From the NCBI GenBank assembly GCA_030652805.1, contig JAUSPT010000047.1, positions 1 to 5,035 of the forward strand: 5,035 bases of DNA, in the 5' to 3' direction. Below are positions 1 to 5,035 of this stretch, piece by piece; within the stretch, counting starts at the first letter, position 1; each line of letters opens with the position of its first letter. Source of the stretch: a bacterium (GTDB lineage: Bacteria > JAHJDO01). Below the pieces are notes generated by a model. That model was not told the origin of the DNA, searched no databases, and saw only the letters and a list, made by a program, of their open reading frames with translations. The position numbers and the translations under genes were made by a program.

Positions 1-38
1 TCCTTAAATATTTTCGCAGATACTATTAATATTTTCCT

Positions 39-70
39 GACCCCATCCCGAAAGCTTTCGGGATGGGGTC
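39..70. repeat. Perfect 32-bp GC-rich palindrome
   Basis: The two 16-base arms (GACCCCATCCCGAAAG and its exact reverse complement) meet without a spacer around AAGCTT. The element is much richer in GC than its AT-rich surroundings. No T-run follows on the right (CCTTGTAT), and on the left only a short weak run (ATTTT, read as AAAAT on the other strand) is present, so it is not a classic intrinsic terminator in either direction. It could be a dispersed palindromic repeat, a bidirectional transcription barrier at the end of an upstream gene outside the window, or a protein-binding site. The symmetry is certain; the role is unknown. Confidence 0.85.
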
Positions 71-76
71 CCTTGT

Positions 77-110
77 ATCCTCCACCTAGGGGGTAAGGAT
101 GTATCTTACC
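77..110. repeat. Two overlapping, mutually exclusive small inverted repeats
   Basis: GGTAAG (92-97) and CTTACC (105-110) form a perfect 6-bp stem with a 7-base loop. ATCCTCC (77-83) can instead pair with GG..AGGAT (92-93 and 96-100) with a two-base bulge, using the same bases 92-100. The central CCTAGG at 85-90 is itself palindromic. There is no T-run after the second stem, so it is a poor terminator. This part lies upstream of the 6S promoter. No function can be assigned. Confidence 0.35.
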
Positions 111-136
111 ATTTCCAAACATAAATAAATTTCCTC

Positions 137-164
137 TTTAAATAATCATAAGTTGTGTTATAAT
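137..164 (+). promoter_or_regulatory. Extended -10 promoter of the 6S RNA gene
   Basis: A perfect TATAAT lies at 159-164, preceded by TG at 156-157 (the extended -10 motif TGnTATAAT). A weak -35, TTTAAA at 137-142, is separated by 16 bases. This predicts a transcript start near 171-173, immediately before the left strand of the 6S closing stem at 174. This agreement between promoter and RNA fold supports both calls. It would also be the main visible promoter for pdxA and rsmA by read-through. Confidence 0.7.
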
Positions 165-171
165 GACTTAA

Positions 172-343
172 TATTCCCTGCTGTGTTTGTTATAAGTTTG
201 GTTATTTTGAGCCAACAGTAAGAAAATGGGAGTTCGCATTTGGTGGGATATGCAATTGCATTGAACATTTAAGAGAGCACCCACGTGGCCTTAGCGGCTT
301 CAAAACGACCCTATTTAGACGGCATTTGGCGGGGAATTTTTTT
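172..343 (+). ncRNA. ssrS: 6S RNA (RNA polymerase regulator)
   Basis: 6S RNA mimics an open promoter and binds the housekeeping sigma-factor form of RNA polymerase, lowering transcription in slow growth. Here TTCCCTGCT (174-182) pairs with GGCGGGGAA (328-336). Further in, TGTTTGT (184-190) pairs with ACGGCA (319-324), leaving T188 bulged; E. coli 6S has the same arrangement in GAUGUUCGC opposite GCGGCAUC. An inner stem GAGCC (209-213) with GGCTT (296-300), followed by CAAAACGACC, resembles the GAGCC and AAGCCUUAAAACUGCGAC segments of the E. coli RNA around its central bubble. An apical stem GTGGG (243-247) with CCCAC (280-284) completes a rod-like fold. The length of about 170 bases fits the family (usually 160-200). 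The promoter ends 7-8 bases upstream, and seven T follow the closing stem. I identified it from fold and partial similarity, without a covariance search. Confidence 0.8.
328..343 (+). terminator. Terminus of 6S RNA: closing-stem 3' strand plus T-run
   Basis: The right strand of the 6S closing stem (328-336, GGCGGGGAA) is followed directly by seven T (337-343). In E. coli the 6S 3' end is made by processing, so this may be a terminator, a processing end or both. The partner strand lies about 150 bases upstream, so it is not a compact hairpin and termination may be leaky. Leakiness would let transcription enter pdxA, whose candidate ATGs at 344 and 356 follow at once. Confidence 0.4.
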
Positions 344-355
344 ATGAGAGATTTT

Positions 356-1363
356 ATGCAAAAGCCTGTAATTGCAATTACTCTTGGTGACCCTGGAGGA
401 ATTGGCCCGGAGGTTGTCGTAAAGGCTCTGGCTAATAAACAAGTCTACAAGTGCTGTACTCCAATTATAATCGGAGTTCAGAAAGCTCTTTATAAAACTA
501 AAAAAATAAGCCCCTCCTATAAAATAGAAATAATAAATCATCTGTCAGACATTAAAAATATGTCTAAAAAAGCATACTTGTTTAATCCACAAAATTTAAA
601 ATTAAAAAATATAATACTTGGCAAACCAAACCCTATACAAGCCAAAGCTGCTATTGAATTTTTAAAAGACGCAGCTGTATTTGCTCTTAATAAGGAGATT
701 GATGCAGTTGTAACTGCACCTGTAAACAAACATGCAATTAATGAGGCGGGCATTAAGTTTAGGGGACAGACAGAGTTTTTAGCAGCATGTACAAATACAC
801 ATAAATATGCAATGCTTCTAACAAGTGAGAAAACCCGCATTATTCCCCTAACACGACACGTTCAAGTAAAAAACATTAATAAATTAATAAAAAAACAGTA
901 TATAATTGATACAATTGAACTGATTGATCAGAATAGTTTTCTGTTTGGCATACATAAACCAAGCATTGCAGTACTTGGCCTAAATCCTCATTGTGGAGAT
1001 GGAGGCGCTATTGGGAACGAAGAAATAATGGAAATTATACCAGCAATCAATGAGACTCTAAAAAGTGGCATAAATGTCCATGGCCCTTTCTCTGCTGATG
1101 TATTTTTTGCGAGTTCTGAGTATAAGAAATATGATTTCATTTTGGCAATGTATCATGACCAAGGGCTTATACCTTTTAAGATGCTCTCTTTTGGCAAAGG
1201 TGTTAATGTAACAATAGGACTTCCAATTATCAGAACATCTCCTGACCACGGAACAGCATATGATATAGCCGGGCAGGGCATTGCAAATGAGGGAAGTTTA
1301 ATAGAGGCAATTAAAATGGCTTCAAAGATGGCTATCATAAAACAATCTCTTCACAAGCAATGA
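356..1363 (+). CDS. pdxA: 4-hydroxythreonine-4-phosphate dehydrogenase PdxA
   Basis: PdxA is a cytoplasmic, metal-dependent NAD(P) enzyme that oxidises 4-phosphohydroxy-L-threonine. The product is condensed by PdxJ with deoxyxylulose phosphate to give pyridoxine phosphate, so this implies the DXP-dependent vitamin B6 route. The 335 residues match the usual length (E. coli 329). Seen are the N-terminal AITLGDPGGIGPE, TAPVNKHAINEAG, the three metal-binding histidines in LTRH (168), NPHCGDGG (212) and MYHDQG (267), and substrate-binding Lys275, Asn284 and Arg293. The usual His in GHTEF (E. coli His136, substrate contact) is Gln138 here. ATG 356 is chosen because the family starts close to the AIT-GDP motif and GAGAG lies 5 bases upstream. 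ATG 344 (four residues longer) is possible. A TTG at 326 is unlikely because it lies inside the 6S closing stem. Its stop overlaps the rsmA start, a common arrangement. Linkage to rsmA argues against a PdxA2-type catabolic paralogue. Confidence 0.95.
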   Translation: MQKPVIAITLGDPGGIGPEVVVKALANKQVYKCCTPIIIGVQKALYKTKKISPSYKIEIINHLSDIKNMSKKAYLFNPQNLKLKNIILGKPNPIQAKAAIEFLKDAAVFALNKEIDAVVTAPVNKHAINEAGIKFRGQTEFLAACTNTHKYAMLLTSEKTRIIPLTRHVQVKNINKLIKKQYIIDTIELIDQNSFLFGIHKPSIAVLGLNPHCGDGGAIGNEEIMEIIPAINETLKSGINVHGPFSADVFFASSEYKKYDFILAMYHDQGLIPFKMLSFGKGVNVTIGLPIIRTSPDHGTAYDIAGQGIANEGSLIEAIKMASKMAIIKQSLHKQ

Positions 1364-2196
1364 ATTTCTTCTCTCCAAATAGCATTAAGGAAGAACTCAA
1401 AAAAAACAATCTTCATCCGCAAAAAAAGTTTGGGCAGAACTTTCTTATAGACAGGAACATAGCCAATATAATAATCAACACTCTCAATATCAAAAAAAGC
1501 GATGTTATAGTTGAGATCGGTTCAGGACTAGGAGCCCTAACACACCTTATTGCTACTAAGGCAAAAAATGTAATAGCAGTGGAAACAGACACAAAACTAC
1601 TTGATATTTCAAAGGACTTGCTCTCAGCATATAACAACATTGAATTCATCAATAAAGATATCTTAAAAACTAATTTTAATATTCATGGAAATTATAAGGT
1701 AGTAGGAAATATACCTTATTACATTACAACGCCTGTTATATTATTTCTTCTGGACATTATTCCAAGCCCAGAACTTTTCGTGCTAATGATCCAGAAAGAA
1801 GTGGCGCAACGACTTACAGCTAAGTCAGGATCCAAAACTTATGGCTCTCTATCAATCTTTGTGCAATATAGGTGCAGAGTAGAGATTGTTAAATATATAA
1901 AAAAGACTGCTTTTTATCCTCAGCCAGATGTGGATTCTGCTCTGGTAAAATTTACTCTTTTAGATGAACCGCCAGTTAAAGTAAAAAACGAAAGGTTGTT
2001 TTTTGCTATCATCCAGGCTGGTTTCATGTATAGAAGAAAAATGCTCATTAATGCAATATCAAGATATGCCAATTTAGGAATTGCTAGAGAAGAGTTAGAA
2101 AAGGCCTTTAAGTATCTTAAGTTATCTCCGAGTATTCGTGCAGAAAAACTCTCAATGTCTGAACTGGCAGACCTAAGTAATTATATTAAAAAGTAA
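1360..2196 (+). CDS. rsmA: 16S rRNA (adenine1518-N6/adenine1519-N6)-dimethyltransferase RsmA (KsgA)
   Basis: RsmA uses S-adenosylmethionine to dimethylate two adjacent adenines in the loop of helix 45 of 16S rRNA, a late checkpoint of 30S assembly; its loss gives kasugamycin resistance. The 278 residues are full length. The N-terminal KKFGQNFLID (22-31) is the family signature. The SAM-binding motif I is VEIGSGLGAL (51-60), the acidic residue after strand 2 is in AVETD (73-77), and NKDIL (98-102) follows. The catalytic motif IV is NIPY (117-120), a conservative form of N-L-P-Y. FYPQPDVDSA (185-194) and GFMYRRKML (221-229) are the conserved C-terminal-half motifs that help bind rRNA. The start ATG overlaps the pdxA TGA (ATGA) and has no clear ribosome binding site, so translation is probably coupled to pdxA. 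Neighbouring pdxA and rsmA are found together in many bacteria, including E. coli. The 3' end overlaps the convergent phosphatase gene by 11 bases. Confidence 0.97.
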   Translation: MNFFSPNSIKEELKKNNLHPQKKFGQNFLIDRNIANIIINTLNIKKSDVIVEIGSGLGALTHLIATKAKNVIAVETDTKLLDISKDLLSAYNNIEFINKDILKTNFNIHGNYKVVGNIPYYITTPVILFLLDIIPSPELFVLMIQKEVAQRLTAKSGSKTYGSLSIFVQYRCRVEIVKYIKKTAFYPQPDVDSALVKFTLLDEPPVKVKNERLFFAIIQAGFMYRRKMLINAISRYANLGIAREELEKAFKYLKLSPSIRAEKLSMSELADLSNYIKK

Positions 2197-2788
2197 TATG
2201 GAGCTTCCTCAATCTCTCAACTAGTTTTTGATATGTTGTGTAATGTATCCCGTGTAGTCCTATTTCTGATGCGGCCTCAATATTTTTTTTAATATCATCT
2301 ACAAACACACATTCATCCGGCTTTAACTTGAGCTTGTTTAATATGTCCATATACATTCTCTTACCAGGCTTCTTTTCTCCAACTTCGTATGAAAGGCTAA
2401 CTGCATCAAACAAGTCAAAAATCTCCACCTGTTTAATATTAATTTCGAAATCCCATGGATTGGTGTTAGACAATAAACCGATTTTATAATTTCTTTTTAA
2501 TTTTTTTATTAACTTGATGGTATCCTCTACAGAGGTGAATATATTACTATAAGCTTCTATAAATTCATCTTTTAAAATTGATAATCCACATGTTTTTTTA
2601 ATAGCTGCAAACGTTTTATCAGAAGAAATGCCCCCTGATTCATATTTATCTATTAAACCTGAATCATAAATTAAACTATTCAGCTGCCCAAAGGATTTGT
2701 TTGTGTACTTTAAGAGTTTATTCAGAAATATATTATCATCAAAACGACAGATAACATTCCCGAAATCAAATATTATTGCTTTTATCAT
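2186..2788 (-). CDS. HAD-superfamily (subfamily IA) phosphatase, YihX-like
   Basis: This is a cytoplasmic hydrolase of the haloacid dehalogenase superfamily, probably acting on a small phosphorylated metabolite; the substrate cannot be told. Motif I is IIFDFGNVI (5-13) with nucleophile Asp8. Motif II is GLLSNTN (104-110) with Ser107. Motif III Lys140 lies in GEKKPGKRMY. Motif IV is VFVDDIKKNIEAA (161-173) with Asp164 and Asp165 for magnesium. A helical cap occupies about residues 15-90. Motif I reads D-x-G where most HAD phosphatases have D-x-D, so the usual acid/base Asp is absent. E. coli YihX (glucose-1-phosphatase) has the same FDLGNV form, and the overall length of 200 residues is also like YihX. 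It is transcribed toward rsmA, overlapping its end by 11 bases, and away from recJ. AAGGGG lies almost against the ATG, so the ribosome binding site is closely spaced. Confidence 0.85.
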   Translation of the reverse strand: MIKAIIFDFGNVICRFDDNIFLNKLLKYTNKSFGQLNSLIYDSGLIDKYESGGISSDKTFAAIKKTCGLSILKDEFIEAYSNIFTSVEDTIKLIKKLKRNYKIGLLSNTNPWDFEINIKQVEIFDLFDAVSLSYEVGEKKPGKRMYMDILNKLKLKPDECVFVDDIKKNIEAASEIGLHGIHYTTYQKLVERLRKLHITF

Positions 2789-2797
2789 GCCCCTTAG

Positions 2798-2826
2798 AAT
2801 ACCTTATATGAACGTCCTATGCAATC
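2798..2826 (-). promoter_or_regulatory. Possible promoter of the HAD phosphatase gene
   Basis: On the minus strand TTGCAT (2819-2824) and TATTCT (2796-2801) are separated by 17 bases. Each hexamer is only a partial match to the sigma70 consensus. TATAAG nearby is another possible -10 but lacks a -35. The leader would be very short, a few bases before the ATG at 2788. The -35 coincides with one arm of the inverted repeat at 2819-2834. This is a weak prediction. Confidence 0.25.
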
Positions 2827-2834
2827 TTTTGCAT
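2819..2834. repeat. Short inverted repeat between divergent genes
   Basis: ATGCAA (2819-2824) and TTGCAT (2829-2834) are perfect reverse complements around a 4-base spacer, TCTT. It lies between the divergent HAD phosphatase and recJ genes, about 30 bases from the phosphatase start. It could be an operator or a small hairpin; with such a short AT-containing stem it could also be chance. Confidence 0.3.
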
Positions 2835-2855
2835 GAAAATCTTTGAAGGGAAAGT

Positions 2856-2884
2856 TTGATTTTGAGTAGGATTCGCTCTATAAT
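2856..2884 (+). promoter_or_regulatory. Promoter of recJ
   Basis: TTGATT (2856-2861) and a perfect TATAAT (2879-2884) are separated by exactly 17 bases, a good sigma70-type promoter. The predicted start of transcription is near 2891-2892. This lies inside a possible longer reading frame of recJ starting at TTG 2856, and leaves a leader of about 30 bases with the ribosome binding site TAAGGA at 2909-2914. It therefore favours the shorter recJ start at 2922. Confidence 0.55.
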
Positions 2885-2921
2885 CAGTTTCATATTAAAC
2901 AACAAAAATAAGGAAACTGGT

Positions 2922-4631
2922 TTGAAAAATTACATATGGGAAATGTATGAGGCTAATATAGAGCTGCAGAGAGAATTATCAGATAAGCTGGGCATTATGC
3001 CAAATACATCTCAAATCCTTATAAATCGCGGGATAAAGGACATTCCTGCTGCAGAGAGTTTTCTGTATACTGCCATAAGCGCGTTATCAGACCCATTTTT
3101 ACTGCCTGATGTAGAAACAAGCGTAAAGAGAATTCTAAAGACAATTAAACATAGGGAAAGAATAACTATTTATGGAGACTATGATGCTGATGGAATAACC
3201 TCCACTGCTCTGTTATATAGATTTTTAAAGGATTTTGGCGCAGATATTGATTTCTATATTCCAAACAGGATGAATGAAGGTTATGGGCTTAATACTAATA
3301 TAATTAAAGACTTATGCAAAAAGGGCACAAAGCTTATTATTACTGTTGACTGTGGAACAAATTCTATTGAAGAGGTCAAGGCTGCAATCAGCATGGGGAC
3401 AGACGTTATCATTACAGACCATCATACCGTTGAAATACCCATGCCGCAAAAATATCCTGTAGTTAATCCGAAAAGGGCTGATTCCAAATATCCTTTTTCT
3501 GAGCTTGCCGGCATAGGTGTTGTGTTTCAATTATGCAGAGCAGTGGCAAAGCATCTTCTTGGAGATATCTCTTCTGAAGGAATTCTTAAATATGCTGATC
3601 TTGCAGCGATAGGCACTGTAGCGGATGTTGTCCCTCTCTTAGGAGATAATAGAATAATTGTCAAATTGGGAATCTCAAAACTCCGAACCTCGGAAAACAT
3701 TGGACTTAAGACACTAATCAAGGAATCAGGGCTAAAACAGAACAAAATATCAAGCGGACAGGTGGCGTTTATGATAGCTCCAAGACTTAATGCTGCAGGC
3801 AGAATGCAGAGCGCTGTTGAAAGCGTTACACTTCTCACAACAGATTCTCAGGAAGCTGCGTCAGATAAAGCAAAGCTTCTTTGCGCAGAAAACATCAACA
3901 GACAGGAAACAGAGAAAGAGGTTCTTGCCAGCGCCGTTGAAATGGTAAAAAGCTCAATTGACCTGGACAACGAGCCTGTTATCGTGCTTGAAAGCGATGA
4001 GTGGCATGAAGGAGTTATTGGAATAGTAGCCTCAAGACTTGTTGATATGTTCCACAGACCCGCAATTCTTATATGTACCCAGAAAAAAGAAGCAAAGGGC
4101 TCCGGAAGAAGCATATCAGGCTTTAAGCTTATTGATGCTCTTCGAGAATGCAAAGACTGCCTGATCAGATTTGGCGGACATTCTTACGCCGCAGGTGTGA
4201 CAATCAATAAAGATAATATCAAGAATTTTAGAAACAAGATCAACTGGATTGCAGCCAGACTAATAACAAAGGAGCATCTTCAACCAAAGATGCGCATAGA
4301 TTTAGCTCTTTCTCCATCAAATATCACAAACAAATTCTTAGCTGAAATAGAGCATCTTGAGCCTTATGGTATGGGAAACTCAAAACCTGTATTCATTGCA
4401 AAGGGTCTTGAGTTAGGCTTTTCTCCTAGAAAAGTCGGCGCGGATCATATCAAACTTACATTATCCCAACAGGGCAAACAATTCGAAGCTATTGGATTTA
4501 GAATGGCTGACTATATGGATAATTACAGATCCCAAAACCATATTGACATTATCTATACTCCGCAAATAAATATTTGGCAGGGCAGGAAGAGCTTACAGCT
4601 AAACTTAAAGGATATGAGGTTTAGAACCTAA
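2922..4631 (+). CDS. recJ: Single-stranded-DNA-specific 5'-3' exonuclease RecJ
   Basis: RecJ degrades single-stranded DNA 5' to 3' in RecF-pathway recombination, mismatch repair and base-excision repair, using two Mn/Mg ions. All DHH-family motifs are intact: [13 protein letters not shown] (residues 83-95), VDCGTN (142-147), TDHH (165-168), [18 protein letters not shown] (182-199) and [12 protein letters not shown] (228-239). The DHHA1 domain follows, with [12 protein letters not shown] (362-373), GSGRSISG and [10 protein letters not shown] (416-425). The C-terminal nucleic-acid-binding OB part contains LEPYGMGN (479-486). From TTG 2922 the protein has 569 residues, typical for the short RecJ type. 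AAGGA ends 7 bases before this TTG, and the sequence [23 protein letters not shown] aligns with usual RecJ N-termini. A longer start at TTG 2856 (591 residues; GAAGGG 5 bases upstream) would add a hydrophobic, basic 22-residue stretch lying on a good promoter. The 3' end overlaps rpmB by 4 bases, tail to tail. Confidence 0.95.
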   Translation: MKNYIWEMYEANIELQRELSDKLGIMPNTSQILINRGIKDIPAAESFLYTAISALSDPFLLPDVETSVKRILKTIKHRERITIYGDYDADGITSTALLYRFLKDFGADIDFYIPNRMNEGYGLNTNIIKDLCKKGTKLIITVDCGTNSIEEVKAAISMGTDVIITDHHTVEIPMPQKYPVVNPKRADSKYPFSELAGIGVVFQLCRAVAKHLLGDISSEGILKYADLAAIGTVADVVPLLGDNRIIVKLGISKLRTSENIGLKTLIKESGLKQNKISSGQVAFMIAPRLNAAGRMQSAVESVTLLTTDSQEAASDKAKLLCAENINRQETEKEVLASAVEMVKSSIDLDNEPVIVLESDEWHEGVIGIVASRLVDMFHRPAILICTQKKEAKGSGRSISGFKLIDALRECKDCLIRFGGHSYAAGVTINKDNIKNFRNKINWIAARLITKEHLQPKMRIDLALSPSNITNKFLAEIEHLEPYGMGNSKPVFIAKGLELGFSPRKVGADHIKLTLSQQGKQFEAIGFRMADYMDNYRSQNHIDIIYTPQINIWQGRKSLQLNLKDMRFRT

Positions 4632-4819
4632 GCGACTCTTTCTATCTTTCCGGAACGAATACACTGTGTGCAAACCTTTATGCGTCTTGGTTCCCCTTTG
4701 ATCAGAGTCTTTACAGACTGCAGATTAGGAAGCCATCTCCGCCTTGTTCTGTTATTTGCATGGCTGACGTTATTGCCGGTCATTGGTCCTTTCCCGCAAA
4801 CTTCACACTTTCTCGACAT
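4628..4819 (-). CDS. rpmB: 50S ribosomal protein L28 (zinc-binding form)
   Basis: L28 (bL28) is a small basic protein of the large ribosomal subunit. The 63 residues are a complete family member: [34 protein letters not shown] is conserved in pattern (G-x-x-P-x-x-G-N-x-V-S-H-x-x-x-R-T-x-R-x-W-x-P-N-L). Two cysteine pairs, Cys5/Cys8 and Cys50/Cys53, form a zinc ribbon (the C+ form); many bacteria carry a C- form or both and switch under zinc shortage. GGAGAA (minus strand, 4827-4832) lies 7 bases before the ATG. It is transcribed toward recJ, overlapping its stop by 4 bases. An insertion sequence lies just upstream. Confidence 0.95.
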   Translation of the reverse strand: MSRKCEVCGKGPMTGNNVSHANNRTRRRWLPNLQSVKTLIKGEPRRIKVCTQCIRSGKIERVA

Positions 4820-4855
4820 CTTAGAATTCTCCGATATTTGAAAACTTGTTTGTAG

Positions 4856-4884
4856 AATGTAGCATACTAATTCTTTTCTTGCAA
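4856..4884 (-). promoter_or_regulatory. Possible promoter of rpmB
   Basis: On the minus strand TTGCAA (4879-4884) and TACATT (4856-4861) are 17 bases apart, each matching the sigma70 consensus in four of six positions. It would give a leader of about 30 bases carrying the GGAGAA site. The left end of the insertion sequence begins about 12 bases beyond the -35, so the insertion seems to spare this promoter but has replaced the native upstream DNA. Confidence 0.35.
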
Positions 4885-4903
4885 TGCTTTTCCTGCTGTA
4901 ACA

Positions 4904-4944
4904 CCAAAATGATAATGTCCTATTTGGCCAAAATAGAAATGTCC
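4904..4944 (+). repeat. Two subterminal direct repeats of the insertion sequence
   Basis: CCAAAATGATAATGTCC (4904-4920) and CCAAAATAGAAATGTCC (4928-4944) match at 14 of 17 positions and are spaced 24 bases start to start. Between and across them, CTATT-TGGCCA-AAATAG (4920-4936) is a near-perfect inverted repeat. Tandem subterminal motifs at an IS end are probable transposase binding sites. The repeat itself is plain in the sequence; the role is inferred. Confidence 0.65.
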
Positions 4945-4958
4945 GCTTTTAAGGAAGC

Positions 4959-4989
4959 TATAATACCCGATTTAAGAGGAGGGTATTAT
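4959..4989 (+). promoter_or_regulatory. Transposase -10 and inverted repeat covering the ribosome binding site and start codon
   Basis: ATAATACCC (4960-4968) is the exact reverse complement of GGGTATTAT (4981-4989), which contains the end of the ribosome binding site AGGAGG (4977-4982) and the first two bases of the ATG. A perfect TATAAT (4959-4964), without a recognisable -35, overlaps the left arm. A transcript starting from it (near 4970-4974) would lack the left arm and leave the start free; a transcript entering from outside would carry both arms and mask it. Confidence 0.5.
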
Positions 4990-5035
4990 GGCAGAAAGGG
5001 ACATAATCATGGCGAGTCAAAGGGAATTAAAGCGG
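4988..5035 (+). CDS. Transposase, N-terminal fragment (cut by the window end)
   Basis: Sixteen codons are visible, MAERDIIMASQRELKR, ending at the window edge with the frame open. The S-Q-R-E-L-K-R segment soon after the start resembles the N-terminus of ISNCY/IS1202-type DDE transposases, in which a helix-turn-helix region follows. AGGAGG lies 5 bases upstream of the ATG. With so few residues the family call rests on this segment plus the IS-like upstream repeats. The in-frame ATG at residue 8 is another possible start but has no comparable ribosome binding site. Confidence 0.65.
   Translation, partial: MAERDIIMASQRELKR

Larger units (their letters stand above)
4897..5035 (+). mobile_element. 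Left end of an ISNCY/IS1202-like insertion sequence (runs off the window)
   Basis: The start of a transposase-like frame (4988) is preceded by about 90 non-coding bases with two subterminal direct repeats, an inverted repeat over the start codon and a strong ribosome binding site, the usual layout of an IS end. The outer boundary is my estimate: TGTAACACC at 4897 just before the first repeat. The true terminal repeat and target duplication cannot be placed because the right end is outside the window. Confidence 0.55.

Noticed and set aside
39-70. Palindrome as a simple intrinsic terminator
   Set aside because: No adequate T-run follows on either strand and the arms have no loop; kept as a repeat of unknown role.
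250-261. 12-bp palindrome ATGCAATTGCAT as an operator
   Set aside because: It sits in the apical part of the 6S RNA and is better explained as part of the RNA fold or chance.
326-355. pdxA start at TTG 326
   Set aside because: It lies in the 6S closing stem, has no ribosome binding site, and family N-termini begin close to the AIT-GDP motif; ATG 356 (or 344) fits better.
538-840. 100-codon open frame on the minus strand inside pdxA
   Set aside because: It is a shadow of the well-conserved pdxA frame with no recognisable domain and no ribosome binding site.
3527-4153. Open frames of about 100 codons on the minus strand inside recJ
   Set aside because: They are opposite an intact, motif-rich recJ frame; composition and lack of start signals mark them as shadows.
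1-5035. CRISPR array, tRNA or rRNA genes, prophage or defence system
   Set aside because: No regularly spaced repeats, no tRNA cloverleaf or rRNA segments, and no phage or defence genes are seen; all large genes are recognised housekeeping families.

Overview
The window is an AT-rich stretch of bacterial chromosome with housekeeping genes in tight packing, and the left end of an insertion sequence at its right edge. The gene set and order (pdxA followed by a four-base-overlapping rsmA, then a HAD phosphatase, recJ and a zinc-ribbon rpmB) suggest a Gram-negative-type bacterium. The perfect GC-rich palindrome near the left edge and the ISNCY/IS1202-like transposase start remind me of candidate-phylum genomes such as Omnitrophota. 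That placement is a recollection, not something the sequence proves.

Layout. Bases 1-170 contain no gene. They hold a perfect 32-bp palindrome, two mutually exclusive small hairpins and a strong extended -10 promoter. Bases about 172-343 are best read as a 6S RNA gene (ssrS): the two ends pair over more than 15 positions, including the family's typical single-base bulge, and a run of seven T follows. pdxA begins directly after this T-run and is joined to rsmA by an ATGA stop/start overlap. The convergent HAD-family gene runs into the end of rsmA with an 11-base overlap. Divergent from it is recJ, whose best start is a TTG at 2922, behind its own promoter and a good ribosome binding site. rpmB (ribosomal protein L28) converges on recJ with a 4-base overlap. 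An insertion sequence starts about 80 bases upstream of rpmB and points out of the window; only the first 16 codons of its transposase are visible.

How the parts fit. 6S RNA, if real, is a global regulator that binds housekeeping RNA polymerase, and pdxA-rsmA (vitamin B6 synthesis and 16S rRNA dimethylation) sit where read-through from it would go. RecJ (DNA repair exonuclease) and L28 (50S subunit) are unrelated housekeeping functions.

No new multi-gene system is visible. The most interesting points are the 6S RNA abutting pdxA, an inverted repeat over the transposase start that could silence read-through transcripts, an unusual Gln in the PdxA substrate site, and the unexplained perfect palindrome at the left edge.
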